Source of the DNA: Rhodocyclaceae bacterium UBA2346
GTDB lineage: Bacteria > Pseudomonadota > Gammaproteobacteria > Burkholderiales > Rhodocyclaceae
DNA: 10,095 nt
NCBI GenBank assembly: GCA_002344625.1
Contig: DDUE01000008.1
Location: 1-10,095 of the forward strand
Reading direction: 5' to 3'
Shown: in pieces, positions 1 to 7,997 of the stretch
Position numbering within the stretch: position 1 is the first letter of the stretch
How the letters are laid out: every line of letters begins with the position of its first letter
Made by a program: the position numbers and the translations under genes
The notes under the pieces: generated by a model
Told to the model about the DNA's origin: nothing
Database searches by the model: none
What the model saw: the letters and a program-made list of their open reading frames with translations, nothing else

Positions 1-60
1 GGCCGCCGGATCCGGACGCCGGCGAACCGCCGTGGTCCCGCGCCCGCCGGTCGGGGCGTG

Positions 61-1134
61 CTACACGCTGAGGTCGATCTGGCTCACGGTGCCGACGGAG
101 CCGTTCTCGCGCAGATAGATGCTGCTCGAACGCATCACGCCCAGCGTTTCGTTGGCACCGTTGCGCAGATCGAACGGCGTCGCCGCAGTGCCGAGATAGA
201 GCGCGCCGACACCGGCCTCCGCGAGCGTCTGGAGGGTGCCTTCACCGTTTGCGTCGGGTCGCCAGATGCGGAGCTGGGCGAACGCCGGGTCCGCTTCGTC
301 GATCCAGCCGTTGCCGTCGCTGTCGAGGCGCGCCAGCTCGTCGAAGCCGGCACCGGTGGTCGGACCGAACAATTCCTTGCCGTCGTCTATGCGCCCGTTG
401 GCATTGCGGTCGAACGCGAGAAAACCGGTGCCGCCGGCCAGCATCGGGACCTGGTCCAGGGTGCCGTCGGCATCGAGATCGAACGCGAAGCGCAGGTCTG
501 AAAGCGCCCCGGCCGGGCCGCCGAAATCCAGGACCAGCGGATCCTGGAGCTTCGTGGCGCTGCCGGCGGTGAAGCGCGTGTTGATCGTCTCGGTGAAACT
601 GCGCTCCATCGAGAATCCGATCTCGAAGCTGATCTCGCGTCCGTCGGCGGTGCGTACCATGCCCTGGGCCGCGAAGCTCAACTGCTCGACTTCGACGCGG
701 GTGGCGCTGTACTGGTAGTCGATGCCAAAACCCGGGTCGCGAGCGGCGTTCGACGCGTTGCCGCCGCCGGATGCGACCTTGGCCGGATCGCTCAATTCAC
801 CCATGGAGAATAGCTTGATCGACCTGCCGGTCATGAACTCGATCATGAGGCGCAACATCTTCAGGCGCGGATCGTCGTCGAGCGGGTCGGTCCGTTCGGC
901 GACGCCCTCGGTCTGCTGGGCCGCCCGCCCCGCGTTCGACAACGCGACTTCGGGCCGGAACGGACGGGGCGCTTCGAGTCCCGACTGGCGCGACGGATCG
1001 GCGTTGGTCAGGAGTGTGCTCCGCGTTCCACGCCCGCGCTCACCCGACCATGTTTCCAGCCGCTCCGAAACTTCGGTGCGCTGAAACGCCAAGTGCGATG
1101 ACTGTAGTTGTACGTTCGAGGCTGCGATCTTCAT
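61..1134 (-). CDS. EF-hand-like calcium-binding protein of unknown function, probably flagellar-regulon member
   Basis: This 357-residue protein has no recognised function. Its second half contains calcium-loop patterns of the DxDxDG type: residues 219-227 (DLDADGTLD), 242-250 (DRNANGRID) and 271-282 (DSDGNGWIDEAD), with a weaker fourth near 294-299. Such loops suggest calcium binding and resemble those found near the ends of some secreted repeat proteins. The N-terminus (MKIAASNVQLQSSH) is polar with no signal peptide or membrane segment. From memory, similar proteins of about this size with an SSH-type N-terminus and a conserved 'DPRLxMLRLMIEFMTG' stretch (here residues 88-103) occur as hypothetical proteins in many motile proteobacteria. 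The ATG is supported by GGAG at 1142-1145, seven bases upstream, and by a sigma-28-like promoter about 35 bases further up. It is transcribed away from hemA. The reading frame is solid; a calcium role is likely; any link to motility is inferred from the promoter. Confidence 0.85.
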   Translation of the reverse strand: MKIAASNVQLQSSHLAFQRTEVSERLETWSGERGRGTRSTLLTNADPSRQSGLEAPRPFRPEVALSNAGRAAQQTEGVAERTDPLDDDPRLKMLRLMIEFMTGRSIKLFSMGELSDPAKVASGGGNASNAARDPGFGIDYQYSATRVEVEQLSFAAQGMVRTADGREISFEIGFSMERSFTETINTRFTAGSATKLQDPLVLDFGGPAGALSDLRFAFDLDADGTLDQVPMLAGGTGFLAFDRNANGRIDDGKELFGPTTGAGFDELARLDSDGNGWIDEADPAFAQLRIWRPDANGEGTLQTLAEAGVGALYLGTAATPFDLRNGANETLGVMRSSSIYLRENGSVGTVSQIDLSV

Positions 1135-1167
1135 GGGGGAGCTCCGGCTCTCGTTTCCATGGCCTAC

Positions 1168-1194
1168 TTAACGGCAGCACCGCCCGAAAGTTTA
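1168..1194 (-). promoter_or_regulatory. Sigma-28 (FliA)-type flagellar promoter
   Basis: Read on the minus strand, the site is TAAACTTT (1194 to 1187), an 11-base spacer, then GCCGTTAA (1175 to 1168). The enterobacterial FliA consensus is TAAAGTTT-N11-GCCGATAA, so 14 of 16 bases and the spacer length agree. The expected transcript start near 1161 leaves a leader of about 27 bases that contains the GGAG ribosome site of the EF-hand-like gene. It lies in a non-coding gap and faces the right gene at the right distance. The match is seen directly; activity in this organism is inferred. Confidence 0.75.
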
Positions 1195-1292
1195 GCGCCC
1201 TCGTGCCGGCGCCGAGCGCAGAGCCGGTCCGCACGCGCTTGTGCGACCGCAGATGCTAGAATCCGGCCTCGATTCGGCCCATGCGGGCGGCA

Positions 1293-1325
1293 ATCGGGCA
1301 CGGGTTTTCCCGCCGTTGCCCCGAT
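1293..1325. other. GC-rich imperfect hairpin in the hemA upstream region
   Basis: ATCGGGCA (1293-1300) can pair with TGCCCCGAT (1317-1325) with one bulged C, enclosing an inner CGGG-TTTT-CCCG stem-loop and an unpaired CCGT. No T-run follows on either strand, so it is not a typical intrinsic terminator. It would lie inside a hemA leader only if transcription also began at the TGCTAGAAT-type element at 1254-1262. In GC-rich DNA a hairpin like this may be chance. Confidence 0.3.
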
Positions 1326-1377
1326 GTATTAGAGAAGTTTATGATTTTTAAGGATCTTTTGGCCTTTTCGGTAATGT

Positions 1378-1383
1378 TATAAT
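1378..1383 (+). promoter_or_regulatory. Probable -10 element of the hemA promoter
   Basis: A perfect TATAAT occurs at 1378-1383 inside an AT-rich island (about 1325-1385) that stands out from the GC-rich surroundings. A start near 1390 would give a leader of about 25 bases before the hemA ATG. The -35 region at 17-base spacing (TCTTTT, 1355-1360) is poor, so an activator or a -10-driven promoter is possible. The rest of the 280-base gap with the divergent gene holds the sigma-28-type site, the hairpin and a weaker -10-like TAGAAT at 1257-1262. Confidence 0.6.
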
Positions 1384-1414
1384 CGGCCCGGATCCACGAC
1401 TGTCGCCCCTGCGA

Positions 1415-2668
1415 ATGCAACTTTACGCCCTCGGCCTGAACCATCACACCGCGCCCCTCACGATACGTGAGCGGGTGGCGTTTCAGCCCGAGCATATCGA
1501 TAGCGCGCTTCACGACCTGACGCGTGAAAGAAGGGTGCGAGAGGCGGCGATCCTGTCCACCTGCAATCGTACCGAGCTCTATTTCGCGACCGAAGAGCCC
1601 CAGCATGCGGCCGACTGGCTCGCGCGCTTTCATCATCTCGCGCTCAACGAAGTTTCGCCCTACCTTTATTCGTACCCGCAGCGCGACGCCATCCGGCATG
1701 TGTTCCGGGTTGCGAGCGGTCTCGACTCGATGGTGCTGGGCGAGCCGCAGATACTGGGGCAGGTCAAGGAGGCGGTGCGGCGTGCCGAAGAGGCTGGCAC
1801 GATGGGCACGCTCTTGCACAAGCTGTTCCAGAACACTTTCGCGGTCGCCAAGGAGGTGCGCTCGACGACCGCGATCGGTGCCAACACGGTGTCGATGGCG
1901 GCGGCGGCGGTGAATCTCTCCGAACGGATCTTCGAACGGGTTTCCGATCAACGGATCCTGTTCATCGGTGCCGGCGAGATGATCGAACTTTGTGCGGCGC
2001 ATTTCGCCGGGGCGAGCCCGAAACTGATGGTCGTGGCCAATCGCACCGAGGAGCGCGCGCGCGGCCTGGCCGGCAAGTTCAACGCCGAGGTGATGCGCCT
2101 CGACGTGATCGGCGAGCAGTTGCCGCGTTTCGACATCGTCGTGTCCTGTACGGCCGCGCCGCTGCCGATCGTCGGATTGGGCATGGTCGAGCGCGCGGTC
2201 AAGGTGCGCCGGCATCGCCCCATGGTGATGGTCGACCTCGCGGTGCCGCGTGACATCGAACCCGAGGTCGGCAAGCTCGACGACGTGTTCCTGTACACGG
2301 TCGATGATCTCGCCCAGATCGTCGATGCCGGGCTCGAATCGCGCCAGCAGGCCGTGATCGAGGCCGAGGAGATCATCAGCAGCCGGGTCGATGGCTTCCT
2401 GCACTGGATGCAGGCGCGCGATGCGGTCCCCACCATCCGGGCGCTGCGCCAGCATGCCGAAGCGATGCGCAGCGCCGAAATGGAGCGGGCGTTGCGCCTG
2501 CTGGCACGCGGCGAAGACCCCCGGGCGGTGCTTGAGGCGCTGAGCCAGGGGCTTGCCAACAAGCTGCTCCATGGGCCTACCCGCTTTCTCAATCAGGCCG
2601 AGGGCGAGCAGCAGGTCGAGGCAAGCCGTCTGGTACAGCGTATCTTCAACCTCGAAAAAGGCGACTGA
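1415..2668 (+). CDS. hemA: Glutamyl-tRNA reductase
   Basis: HemA reduces glutamyl-tRNA(Glu) with NADPH to glutamate-1-semialdehyde, the first committed step of tetrapyrrole (heme, siroheme) synthesis by the C5 pathway. The 417-residue length is normal. Family features are intact: the N-terminal GLNHHTAP (7-14), the catalytic cysteine Cys50 in STCNRTE, the signature [19 protein letters not shown] (102-120), the NADPH-binding loop GAGEM (185-189) and a C-terminal helical dimerisation region from about residue 310. The ATG is fixed by the conserved N-terminus; no good Shine-Dalgarno is seen before it. The gene is followed after 48 bases by prfA, the classical hemA-prfA-prmC arrangement. The lysines at positions 3-4 tied to heme-dependent proteolysis in the altered Salmonella HemA are absent. 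Identification is firm. Confidence 0.98.
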   Translation: MQLYALGLNHHTAPLTIRERVAFQPEHIDSALHDLTRERRVREAAILSTCNRTELYFATEEPQHAADWLARFHHLALNEVSPYLYSYPQRDAIRHVFRVASGLDSMVLGEPQILGQVKEAVRRAEEAGTMGTLLHKLFQNTFAVAKEVRSTTAIGANTVSMAAAAVNLSERIFERVSDQRILFIGAGEMIELCAAHFAGASPKLMVVANRTEERARGLAGKFNAEVMRLDVIGEQLPRFDIVVSCTAAPLPIVGLGMVERAVKVRRHRPMVMVDLAVPRDIEPEVGKLDDVFLYTVDDLAQIVDAGLESRQQAVIEAEEIISSRVDGFLHWMQARDAVPTIRALRQHAEAMRSAEMERALRLLARGEDPRAVLEALSQGLANKLLHGPTRFLNQAEGEQQVEASRLVQRIFNLEKGD

Positions 2669-2716
2669 CCCGGGCGCGTCCGCGCGCACCGGCATGCTCG
2701 ACCAGAGTTACCCCAC

Positions 2717-3796
2717 ATGAAGCAAAGCATTCGCGACAAGCTCGAACAACTCGCCGCACGTCTCGCGGAGCTCGATCGCGAGTTCGCCTCCGCGGACGCC
2801 GCGCGTGACATGGAGACGTTTCGCACCCGCGGGCGCGAGCGTGCCGAGATCGAGCCGGTCGTGAGCCTCTATGCCGCGTTTTGCCAGGCCGAAGCGGACG
2901 GGCGCAGCGCGCGGGCCATGCTCGACGACCCCGAAATGCGCGAGCTTGCCGAGCTCGAGATCGCCGAGTCGGGCGAACGTGCCGAGGCGCTCGAACGCGA
3001 GCTCGAGCGCGCGCTGTTGCCGCGTGATCCCAATGACGAGCGCAACCTGTTCCTCGAGATCCGGGCCGGTACCGGCGGCGAGGAGGCCGCGCTGTTTGCG
3101 GGCGACCTGTTGCGCATGTATACCCGCTACGCCGAGCGCCAGCGCTGGAAGGTCGAACTGGTGTCGTCGAGCGAGTCCGAACTCGGCGGCTACAAGGAGA
3201 TCATCGCGCGGGTGGTCGGCAACGGCGCCTATTCCAGGCTCAAGTTCGAGTCGGGCGGGCATCGGGTGCAGCGCATCCCGGTCACCGAAACCCAGGGGCG
3301 GATCCATACCTCGGCATGCACGGTGGCGGTGATGCCCGAGGCCGACGAGCTCGAGGCGGTCGCGATCAACCCGGCCGATCTGCGGGTCGACACCTTCCGC
3401 GCCAGCGGCGCCGGCGGGCAGCACATCAACAAGACCGATTCGGCGGTGCGTATCACCCACCTGCCCACCGGCATCGTGGTCGAGTGCCAGGACGACCGCT
3501 CGCAACATCGCAACCGCGCCCAGGCGATGTCGGTGCTCGCCGCCCGCATCCATGATGCCAAGCTGCGCGAACAACAGGCGTCCGAGGCAGCGACGCGCAA
3601 GAGCCTGGTCGGCAGCGGCGATCGTTCCGAGCGCATTCGGACCTACAATTTTCCCCAGGGCAGGATCACCGACCATCGCATCAACCTCACGCTGTACAAG
3701 CTCGATCAGGCGATGGAAGGGGAGCTCGACGAGATCGTGGCCGCGCTGACGCTGGAGCACCAGGCGGGCCAGCTCGCCGAGCTGGCAGGGGAATGA
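2717..3796 (+). CDS. prfA: Peptide chain release factor 1 (RF1)
   Basis: RF1 recognises UAA and UAG stop codons in the ribosomal A site and triggers hydrolysis of peptidyl-tRNA. The 359-residue length is typical. The tripeptide stop-codon reader is PVT (188-190) inside [20 protein letters not shown]. coli has PAT at this place, and PVT is a common RF1 variant, whereas RF2 has SPF. The catalytic GGQ is at 233-235 in [16 protein letters not shown]; Gln235 is the expected target of PrmC, encoded directly downstream. The acidic, helical domain 1 fills about residues 1-100. It lies 48 bases after hemA with only a weak ribosome site, and its stop codon is one base before the prmC start, so the two are probably translationally coupled. 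Confidence 0.98.
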   Translation: MKQSIRDKLEQLAARLAELDREFASADAARDMETFRTRGRERAEIEPVVSLYAAFCQAEADGRSARAMLDDPEMRELAELEIAESGERAEALERELERALLPRDPNDERNLFLEIRAGTGGEEAALFAGDLLRMYTRYAERQRWKVELVSSSESELGGYKEIIARVVGNGAYSRLKFESGGHRVQRIPVTETQGRIHTSACTVAVMPEADELEAVAINPADLRVDTFRASGAGGQHINKTDSAVRITHLPTGIVVECQDDRSQHRNRAQAMSVLAARIHDAKLREQQASEAATRKSLVGSGDRSERIRTYNFPQGRITDHRINLTLYKLDQAMEGELDEIVAALTLEHQAGQLAELAGE

Positions 3797-3797
3797 C

Positions 3798-4637
3798 GTG
3801 ACCGCCATGCTCGTGCCCGATATCGCCGGTGCGCTGCAGTGGGCGCGCAGCCACGTCGACATGGTCGATGCGCGCATTCTGCTGCGGCATGTGCTGCAGT
3901 GCCCCGCCGCACGCCTGGCGGCGTATCCCGAGGCGCGTCTGGACGACACCGACTGGCACGCGTTTCGCCTGCTGGTCGAACGCCGGGAGGCCGGGGAGCC
4001 GGTCGCCTATCTGGTCGGGGCACGGGAATTCTTCGGTTACACGTTCCTGGTGACCCCGGCGGTGCTGATACCCCGCCCGGAAACGGAACTGCTGATCGAG
4101 CTGGCGCTGGCACGTTTCTGCGACAAGCCGGGGGTGAGGGTGCTCGATCTCGGTACCGGCAGCGGCGCGATCGCGATCGCGCTGGCGAAGGAGTTGCAGC
4201 GCGCCGACGTGACCGCCGTCGACCGTTCGCGCGAAGCCTTGCTGGTCGCGATGGCCAACGCCGCACGGCTGGGCGCGAGCGTGTCCTTTGTCGTCAGCGA
4301 CTGGTTTGCGAGCATCGCCGGCGACCGCTTTCAACTGATCGTCGCCAATCCGCCCTATGTCGCCGCCGGCGATCCTCATCTGCTCGAGGGCGACGTGCGC
4401 TTCGAGCCGGCGACCGCGCTGGCATCCGGTCCGGCAGGGCTGGATGATCTCGCCCACATCGCGATGCAGGCGCCCCGGCATCTCGACGCCGGCGGGTGGC
4501 TGTTCATGGAGCACGGCTACGACCAGGCGTCGCGTGTACGCAGCCTGCTGACCGATGCCGGCTTCTCGGCGATCGCGAGCTGGAAGGATCTTGCGGGAAT
4601 CGAGCGGGTCTCGGGCGGGCAGTGGGCCGGCCGCTGA
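3798..4637 (+). CDS. prmC: Release factor glutamine N5-methyltransferase
   Basis: PrmC (formerly HemK) transfers a methyl group from S-adenosylmethionine to the GGQ glutamine of RF1 and RF2, which raises termination efficiency. The 279-residue protein has an N-terminal helical substrate-binding domain (about 1-85), the linking IPRPETE motif (91-97), the SAM-binding VLDLGTGSGAIAIAL (115-129) and the catalytic NPPY (184-187). A GTG start at 3798 is preferred: AGGGGA at 3787-3792 sits five bases before it, whereas the in-frame ATG at 3807 would be 14 bases away. It begins one base after the prfA stop and is the substrate-modifier pair of that gene. No terminator is visible behind it. Identification is firm. 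Confidence 0.97.
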   Translation: MTAMLVPDIAGALQWARSHVDMVDARILLRHVLQCPAARLAAYPEARLDDTDWHAFRLLVERREAGEPVAYLVGAREFFGYTFLVTPAVLIPRPETELLIELALARFCDKPGVRVLDLGTGSGAIAIALAKELQRADVTAVDRSREALLVAMANAARLGASVSFVVSDWFASIAGDRFQLIVANPPYVAAGDPHLLEGDVRFEPATALASGPAGLDDLAHIAMQAPRHLDAGGWLFMEHGYDQASRVRSLLTDAGFSAIASWKDLAGIERVSGGQWAGR

Positions 4638-4681
4638 GCCGCGACGCAGCTTCCTCGCGGTGGCCCTGGCGACGGGCGCCG

Positions 4682-4710
4682 TTGACGCGCTGCAGCGCAG
4701 TGCCTAGACT
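4682..4710 (+). promoter_or_regulatory. Sigma-70-type promoter of grxD
   Basis: TTGACG (4682-4687) and TAGACT (4705-4710) are separated by exactly 17 bases, a good -35/-10 pair. The predicted start is near 4717, giving a leader of about 33 bases before grxD. An IscR-like palindrome begins at the last base of the -10 element. The promoter lies in the 112-base gap after prmC, so grxD can be expressed independently of the hemA operon. Confidence 0.6.
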
Positions 4711-4734
4711 TACCCGAGTAATTAACTCAACTTT
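4710..4734. promoter_or_regulatory. IscR-type operator overlapping the grxD start region
   Basis: The minus-strand reading of these 25 bases contains GTTGAGT, an AT-rich centre (TAATT), then ACTCGGGTA. By eye about 20 of 25 positions fit the E. coli type 1 IscR pattern (YYGACT half-site, AT centre, AGTCRR half-site). Two of the differences are a symmetric pair that keeps the dyad: GAGT and ACTC replace GACT and AGTC. The site runs from the -10 element across the predicted transcript start, where a bound repressor would block RNA polymerase. IscR controls Fe-S genes, which suits grxD. No iscR gene is in this window, so function is inferred. Confidence 0.6.
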
Positions 4735-4749
4735 ATTTGGAAACGTGAC

Positions 4750-5082
4750 ATGGATATCCAGCAATACATCGACGAGCAGGTCAAGGCCCACCCGGTGGTT
4801 CTTTTCATGAAGGGCACGCCGCAGTTTCCCCAGTGCGGCTTCTCGGCCACCGTGGTGCAGATCCTCAAGCAGGTCGGCGTGACCCAGGTCGCGGCGATGA
4901 ACGTGCTCGAGAGCGACGAGTTGCGCCAGGGCATCAAGGAGTACGCCAGCTGGCCCACCATTCCGCAGCTCTACATCAAGGGCGAGTTCATCGGCGGCTG
5001 TGACATCGTCAAGGAAATGTTCGCGAACGGCGAACTCCAGCAGATGCTGGCCGACGCGGGCGTGGGGCCGGCCGCGCAGTAG
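4750..5082 (+). CDS. grxD: Monothiol glutaredoxin, CGFS type
   Basis: Grx4-type glutaredoxins bind a bridging [2Fe-2S] cluster with glutathione, often with a BolA partner, and take part in Fe-S cluster transfer and iron sensing in the cytoplasm. The protein has 110 residues, the normal size. The active-site CGFS is at 29-32 in FMKGTPQFPQCGFSA, and the glutathione-binding WPTIPQLYIKGEFIGG segment (68-83) and following CD are intact. GGAAA at 4739-4743 lies before the ATG. It has its own promoter with an IscR-like operator, so it is probably regulated by Fe-S status, and it ends six bases from the convergent arfB gene. The CGFS motif makes the assignment firm. Confidence 0.97.
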   Translation: MDIQQYIDEQVKAHPVVLFMKGTPQFPQCGFSATVVQILKQVGVTQVAAMNVLESDELRQGIKEYASWPTIPQLYIKGEFIGGCDIVKEMFANGELQQMLADAGVGPAAQ

Positions 5083-5088
5083 GCCCGG

Positions 5089-5493
5089 CTAGTCGTCGAT
5101 TCGGCCGCGCCCGGCTTTCACGCTGGCGCGCCGGGTCTTGGCTTCGAGCCGCCGTGCGACCGACGCCCAGGTGGGTTTGGTCGGGCGCCGGTGCTTGGGT
5201 GTGACGGCGACCCGGGCAACGAGTTCGTCCAGCCGGCGCAGGGCTTCGGCGCGGTTCTTCTCGAGACTGCGGTGCGCCTGGGCCTTGATGACGATCACCC
5301 CATCCTTGCTGATGCGCTGGTCGCCAAGATGCAGGAGCCGCTCGCGGATGATCTCGGGCAGCGACGAGGCGGCGATGTCGAAGCGCAGATGCACCGCGTT
5401 CGACACCTTGTTGACGTTTTGGCCGCCCGCGCCCTGGGCCCTGATCGCGGTGATTTCGACTTCGTTCGGGGGGATCGTGAAGGGGGTGCGCAT
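5089..5493 (-). CDS. arfB: Alternative ribosome-rescue factor, peptidyl-tRNA hydrolase ArfB (YaeJ)
   Basis: ArfB releases nascent chains from ribosomes stalled on truncated mRNA. It resembles the catalytic domain of release factors but lacks the codon-reading domains. The 134-residue protein has GGQ at 23-25 in [20 protein letters not shown], and a long basic C-terminal tail (about 99-132: [20 protein letters not shown] and on) that in E. coli ArfB inserts into the empty mRNA channel. Both hallmarks are intact. The ATG is nine bases after the dbpA stop, with only a weak ribosome site, so coupling to dbpA is likely. It is the last gene of the minus-strand operon and meets grxD tail to tail. 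A plain RF-like homologue is the alternative, but the tail favours ArfB. Confidence 0.95.
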   Translation of the reverse strand: MRTPFTIPPNEVEITAIRAQGAGGQNVNKVSNAVHLRFDIAASSLPEIIRERLLHLGDQRISKDGVIVIKAQAHRSLEKNRAEALRRLDELVARVAVTPKHRRPTKPTWASVARRLEAKTRRASVKAGRGRIDD

Positions 5494-5502
5494 GTCCGGG
5501 GC

Positions 5503-6933
<1,431 letters not shown>

Positions 6934-6936
6934 CGT

Positions 6937-7419
6937 TCAGCCGCGGCGCGGGGCGCCTGCGCGCTTGCCCTGCGGTCGGCCGGGGCGTCGCGGCGCCTCG
7001 TCGACCGTCTTCGGTTTTTTCTGGCTCATCGCGGTGGCGCGGCGCGCGGCGCCGAAAGCCTTGATCGCGGCGCCGATCTCGCCTTCGTTCGGCAGGGCAG
7101 GGAGCGGTCCGGCACTCGGGCTCACGCCCGCGAGCTTCTCCTTGATCGAAAACAGGCGTGCGGCGGTGTCGGCCTTGGCAGGCTGTCCGGCGAGCGTCGC
7201 CTCGCCGGCCGGCGTGAGCGCGAACCGGCCCGCCTGCGCTTCGATCAGCCCATGCTCGGCGACGCGCGCGAACGCCCCGCACAGCTTGCCGGCCAGGGGC
7301 GTGCTGCCATGCAGCAGATCCGCCGCGGTGACGATCTCCACGAGATCGGCCGGCCTGCGTTTGGAGGAGAGCGCCAGGGCCAGCAGCAGGAGCGCATCTG
7401 AATCGTGGATCGGGTGCAT
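6937..7419 (-). CDS. Small protein with winged-helix-like N-terminus and basic disordered tail
   Basis: The family is not one I can name. The 160-residue protein has a helical N-terminal part (about 8-78) that reads like a winged-helix fold: helices near LLLLALALSS and PADLVEIVTAADLL, a possible recognition helix near AGKLCGAFARVAEHGLI, then a short wing (QAGRFALTPAGEATLAG). The end (about 125-160) is rich in Lys, Arg, Pro and Gly and probably disordered, as in RNA- or ribosome-binding proteins. The ATG at 7419 has AAGG at 7427-7430, seven bases upstream. It is the first gene of a run with dbpA and arfB (gaps of 3 and 9 bases), so a role in RNA, ribosome or local regulation is plausible but unproven. 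Confidence 0.8.
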   Translation of the reverse strand: MHPIHDSDALLLLALALSSKRRPADLVEIVTAADLLHGSTPLAGKLCGAFARVAEHGLIEAQAGRFALTPAGEATLAGQPAKADTAARLFSIKEKLAGVSPSAGPLPALPNEGEIGAAIKAFGAARRATAMSQKKPKTVDEAPRRPGRPQGKRAGAPRRG

Positions 7420-7598
7420 CGGATTACCTTGGGTGGGCTGCGAAAGGGTGCGCGACGCGAGTCGCCGCGCCCGTCATGATATCGCTGATCGGCACGCAGC
7501 CGCTGCGGCGGTCGATGCCTGGCGGCGAACGAGGCCGGATCGCCGGCCGGGCCTGCGCGTTGCGGTGCTGCGGCAAGCGTCATCGCGACGCCATCGGC

Positions 7599-7604
7599 TA
7601 TGAT
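7599..7604 (+). promoter_or_regulatory. Possible -10 element of the thioredoxin-like gene
   Basis: TATGAT at 7599-7604 lies 42 bases before the ATG at 7647, but no convincing -35 sequence is seen at 16-18 bases. It sits in the 227-base gap between the divergent dbpA-operon leader gene and the thioredoxin-like gene. That gap also holds two short GC hairpins: a 5-bp stem with a GCGA loop (7452-7465) and a perfect 6-bp GGCCGG/CCGGCC stem (7533-7548). No clear promoter is seen for the minus-strand operon; TATCAT (minus strand, 7481 to 7476) is a weak candidate. Confidence 0.3.
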
Positions 7605-7646
7605 TGAGACCTTTACGGCGGATGCCGGAACCCGGGAAAACAGCAT

Positions 7647-7997
7647 ATGGACGAGAACATCGACTACGCCGCCGACGCGCCGACCCGTGAGGAGATCGAC
7701 GCGATTGCGGAGCCGCTCATCATCGAATTCGGGGCGCCGTGGTGTAGCTTCTGCCGCGGCGCGCAGGCGGTGATCGCCGCCGGGCTCGCGTCCGGGGCGC
7801 CACGGCATCTGCGTATCGAGGACGGCAAGGGCAAGCCGCTCGGCCGTTCGTTTGCCGTCAAGCTGTGGCCGACGCTGGTGTTTCTGCGCCAGGGCCGCGA
7901 GATCGCACGAGTCGTGCGCCCGACCGAGCCGCGGCAGCTCGAGGAGGCACTGGCCGCCCTCCTGGCGCAGCCGGCGCGGCAATCTCTTCGGCGGTGA
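7647..7997 (+). CDS. Thioredoxin-family protein with CSFC active site
   Basis: This 116-residue protein has a thioredoxin fold: a beta-strand LIIEFGAPW leads into the redox motif WCSFC (32-36, Cys33 and Cys36), and WPT at 74-76 supplies the cis-proline (Pro75). The CSFC pair differs from the CGPC of classical thioredoxin, so its redox potential and partners probably differ. A glutamate (Glu27) occupies the place of the buried Asp26 of E. coli thioredoxin. There is no signal peptide, so it acts in the cytoplasm, as a disulfide reductase or thiol peroxidase partner. GGGA at 7634-7637 is nine bases before the ATG. Its last 140 bases overlap the end of the convergent sortase gene on the other strand. 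The family call is firm; the substrate is unknown. Confidence 0.9.
   Translation: MDENIDYAADAPTREEIDAIAEPLIIEFGAPWCSFCRGAQAVIAAGLASGAPRHLRIEDGKGKPLGRSFAVKLWPTLVFLRQGREIARVVRPTEPRQLEEALAALLAQPARQSLRR

Noticed and set aside
1..60. Possible terminator downstream of the EF-hand-like gene
   Set aside because: CCGGATCCGG and other GC palindromes are present, but there is no T-run on the transcript strand and no convincing stem-loop of terminator type.
1341..1382. Thirteen-codon ORF ([13 protein letters not shown]) just before hemA as a leader peptide
   Set aside because: It overlaps the TATAAT element, so it would only be transcribed from a weaker upstream start, and it shows no codon run or attenuator pair that would indicate regulation.
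1256..2695. 479-codon open frame on the minus strand opposite hemA
   Set aside because: It mirrors the hemA frame, lacks any recognisable domain, has His/Arg/Asp-rich composition typical of GC-rich antisense frames, and hemA has every family motif.
2708..3949. 413-codon minus-strand open frame opposite prfA and the prmC start
   Set aside because: It spans two real genes and has no domain signal; this is an artefact of high GC and few stop codons.
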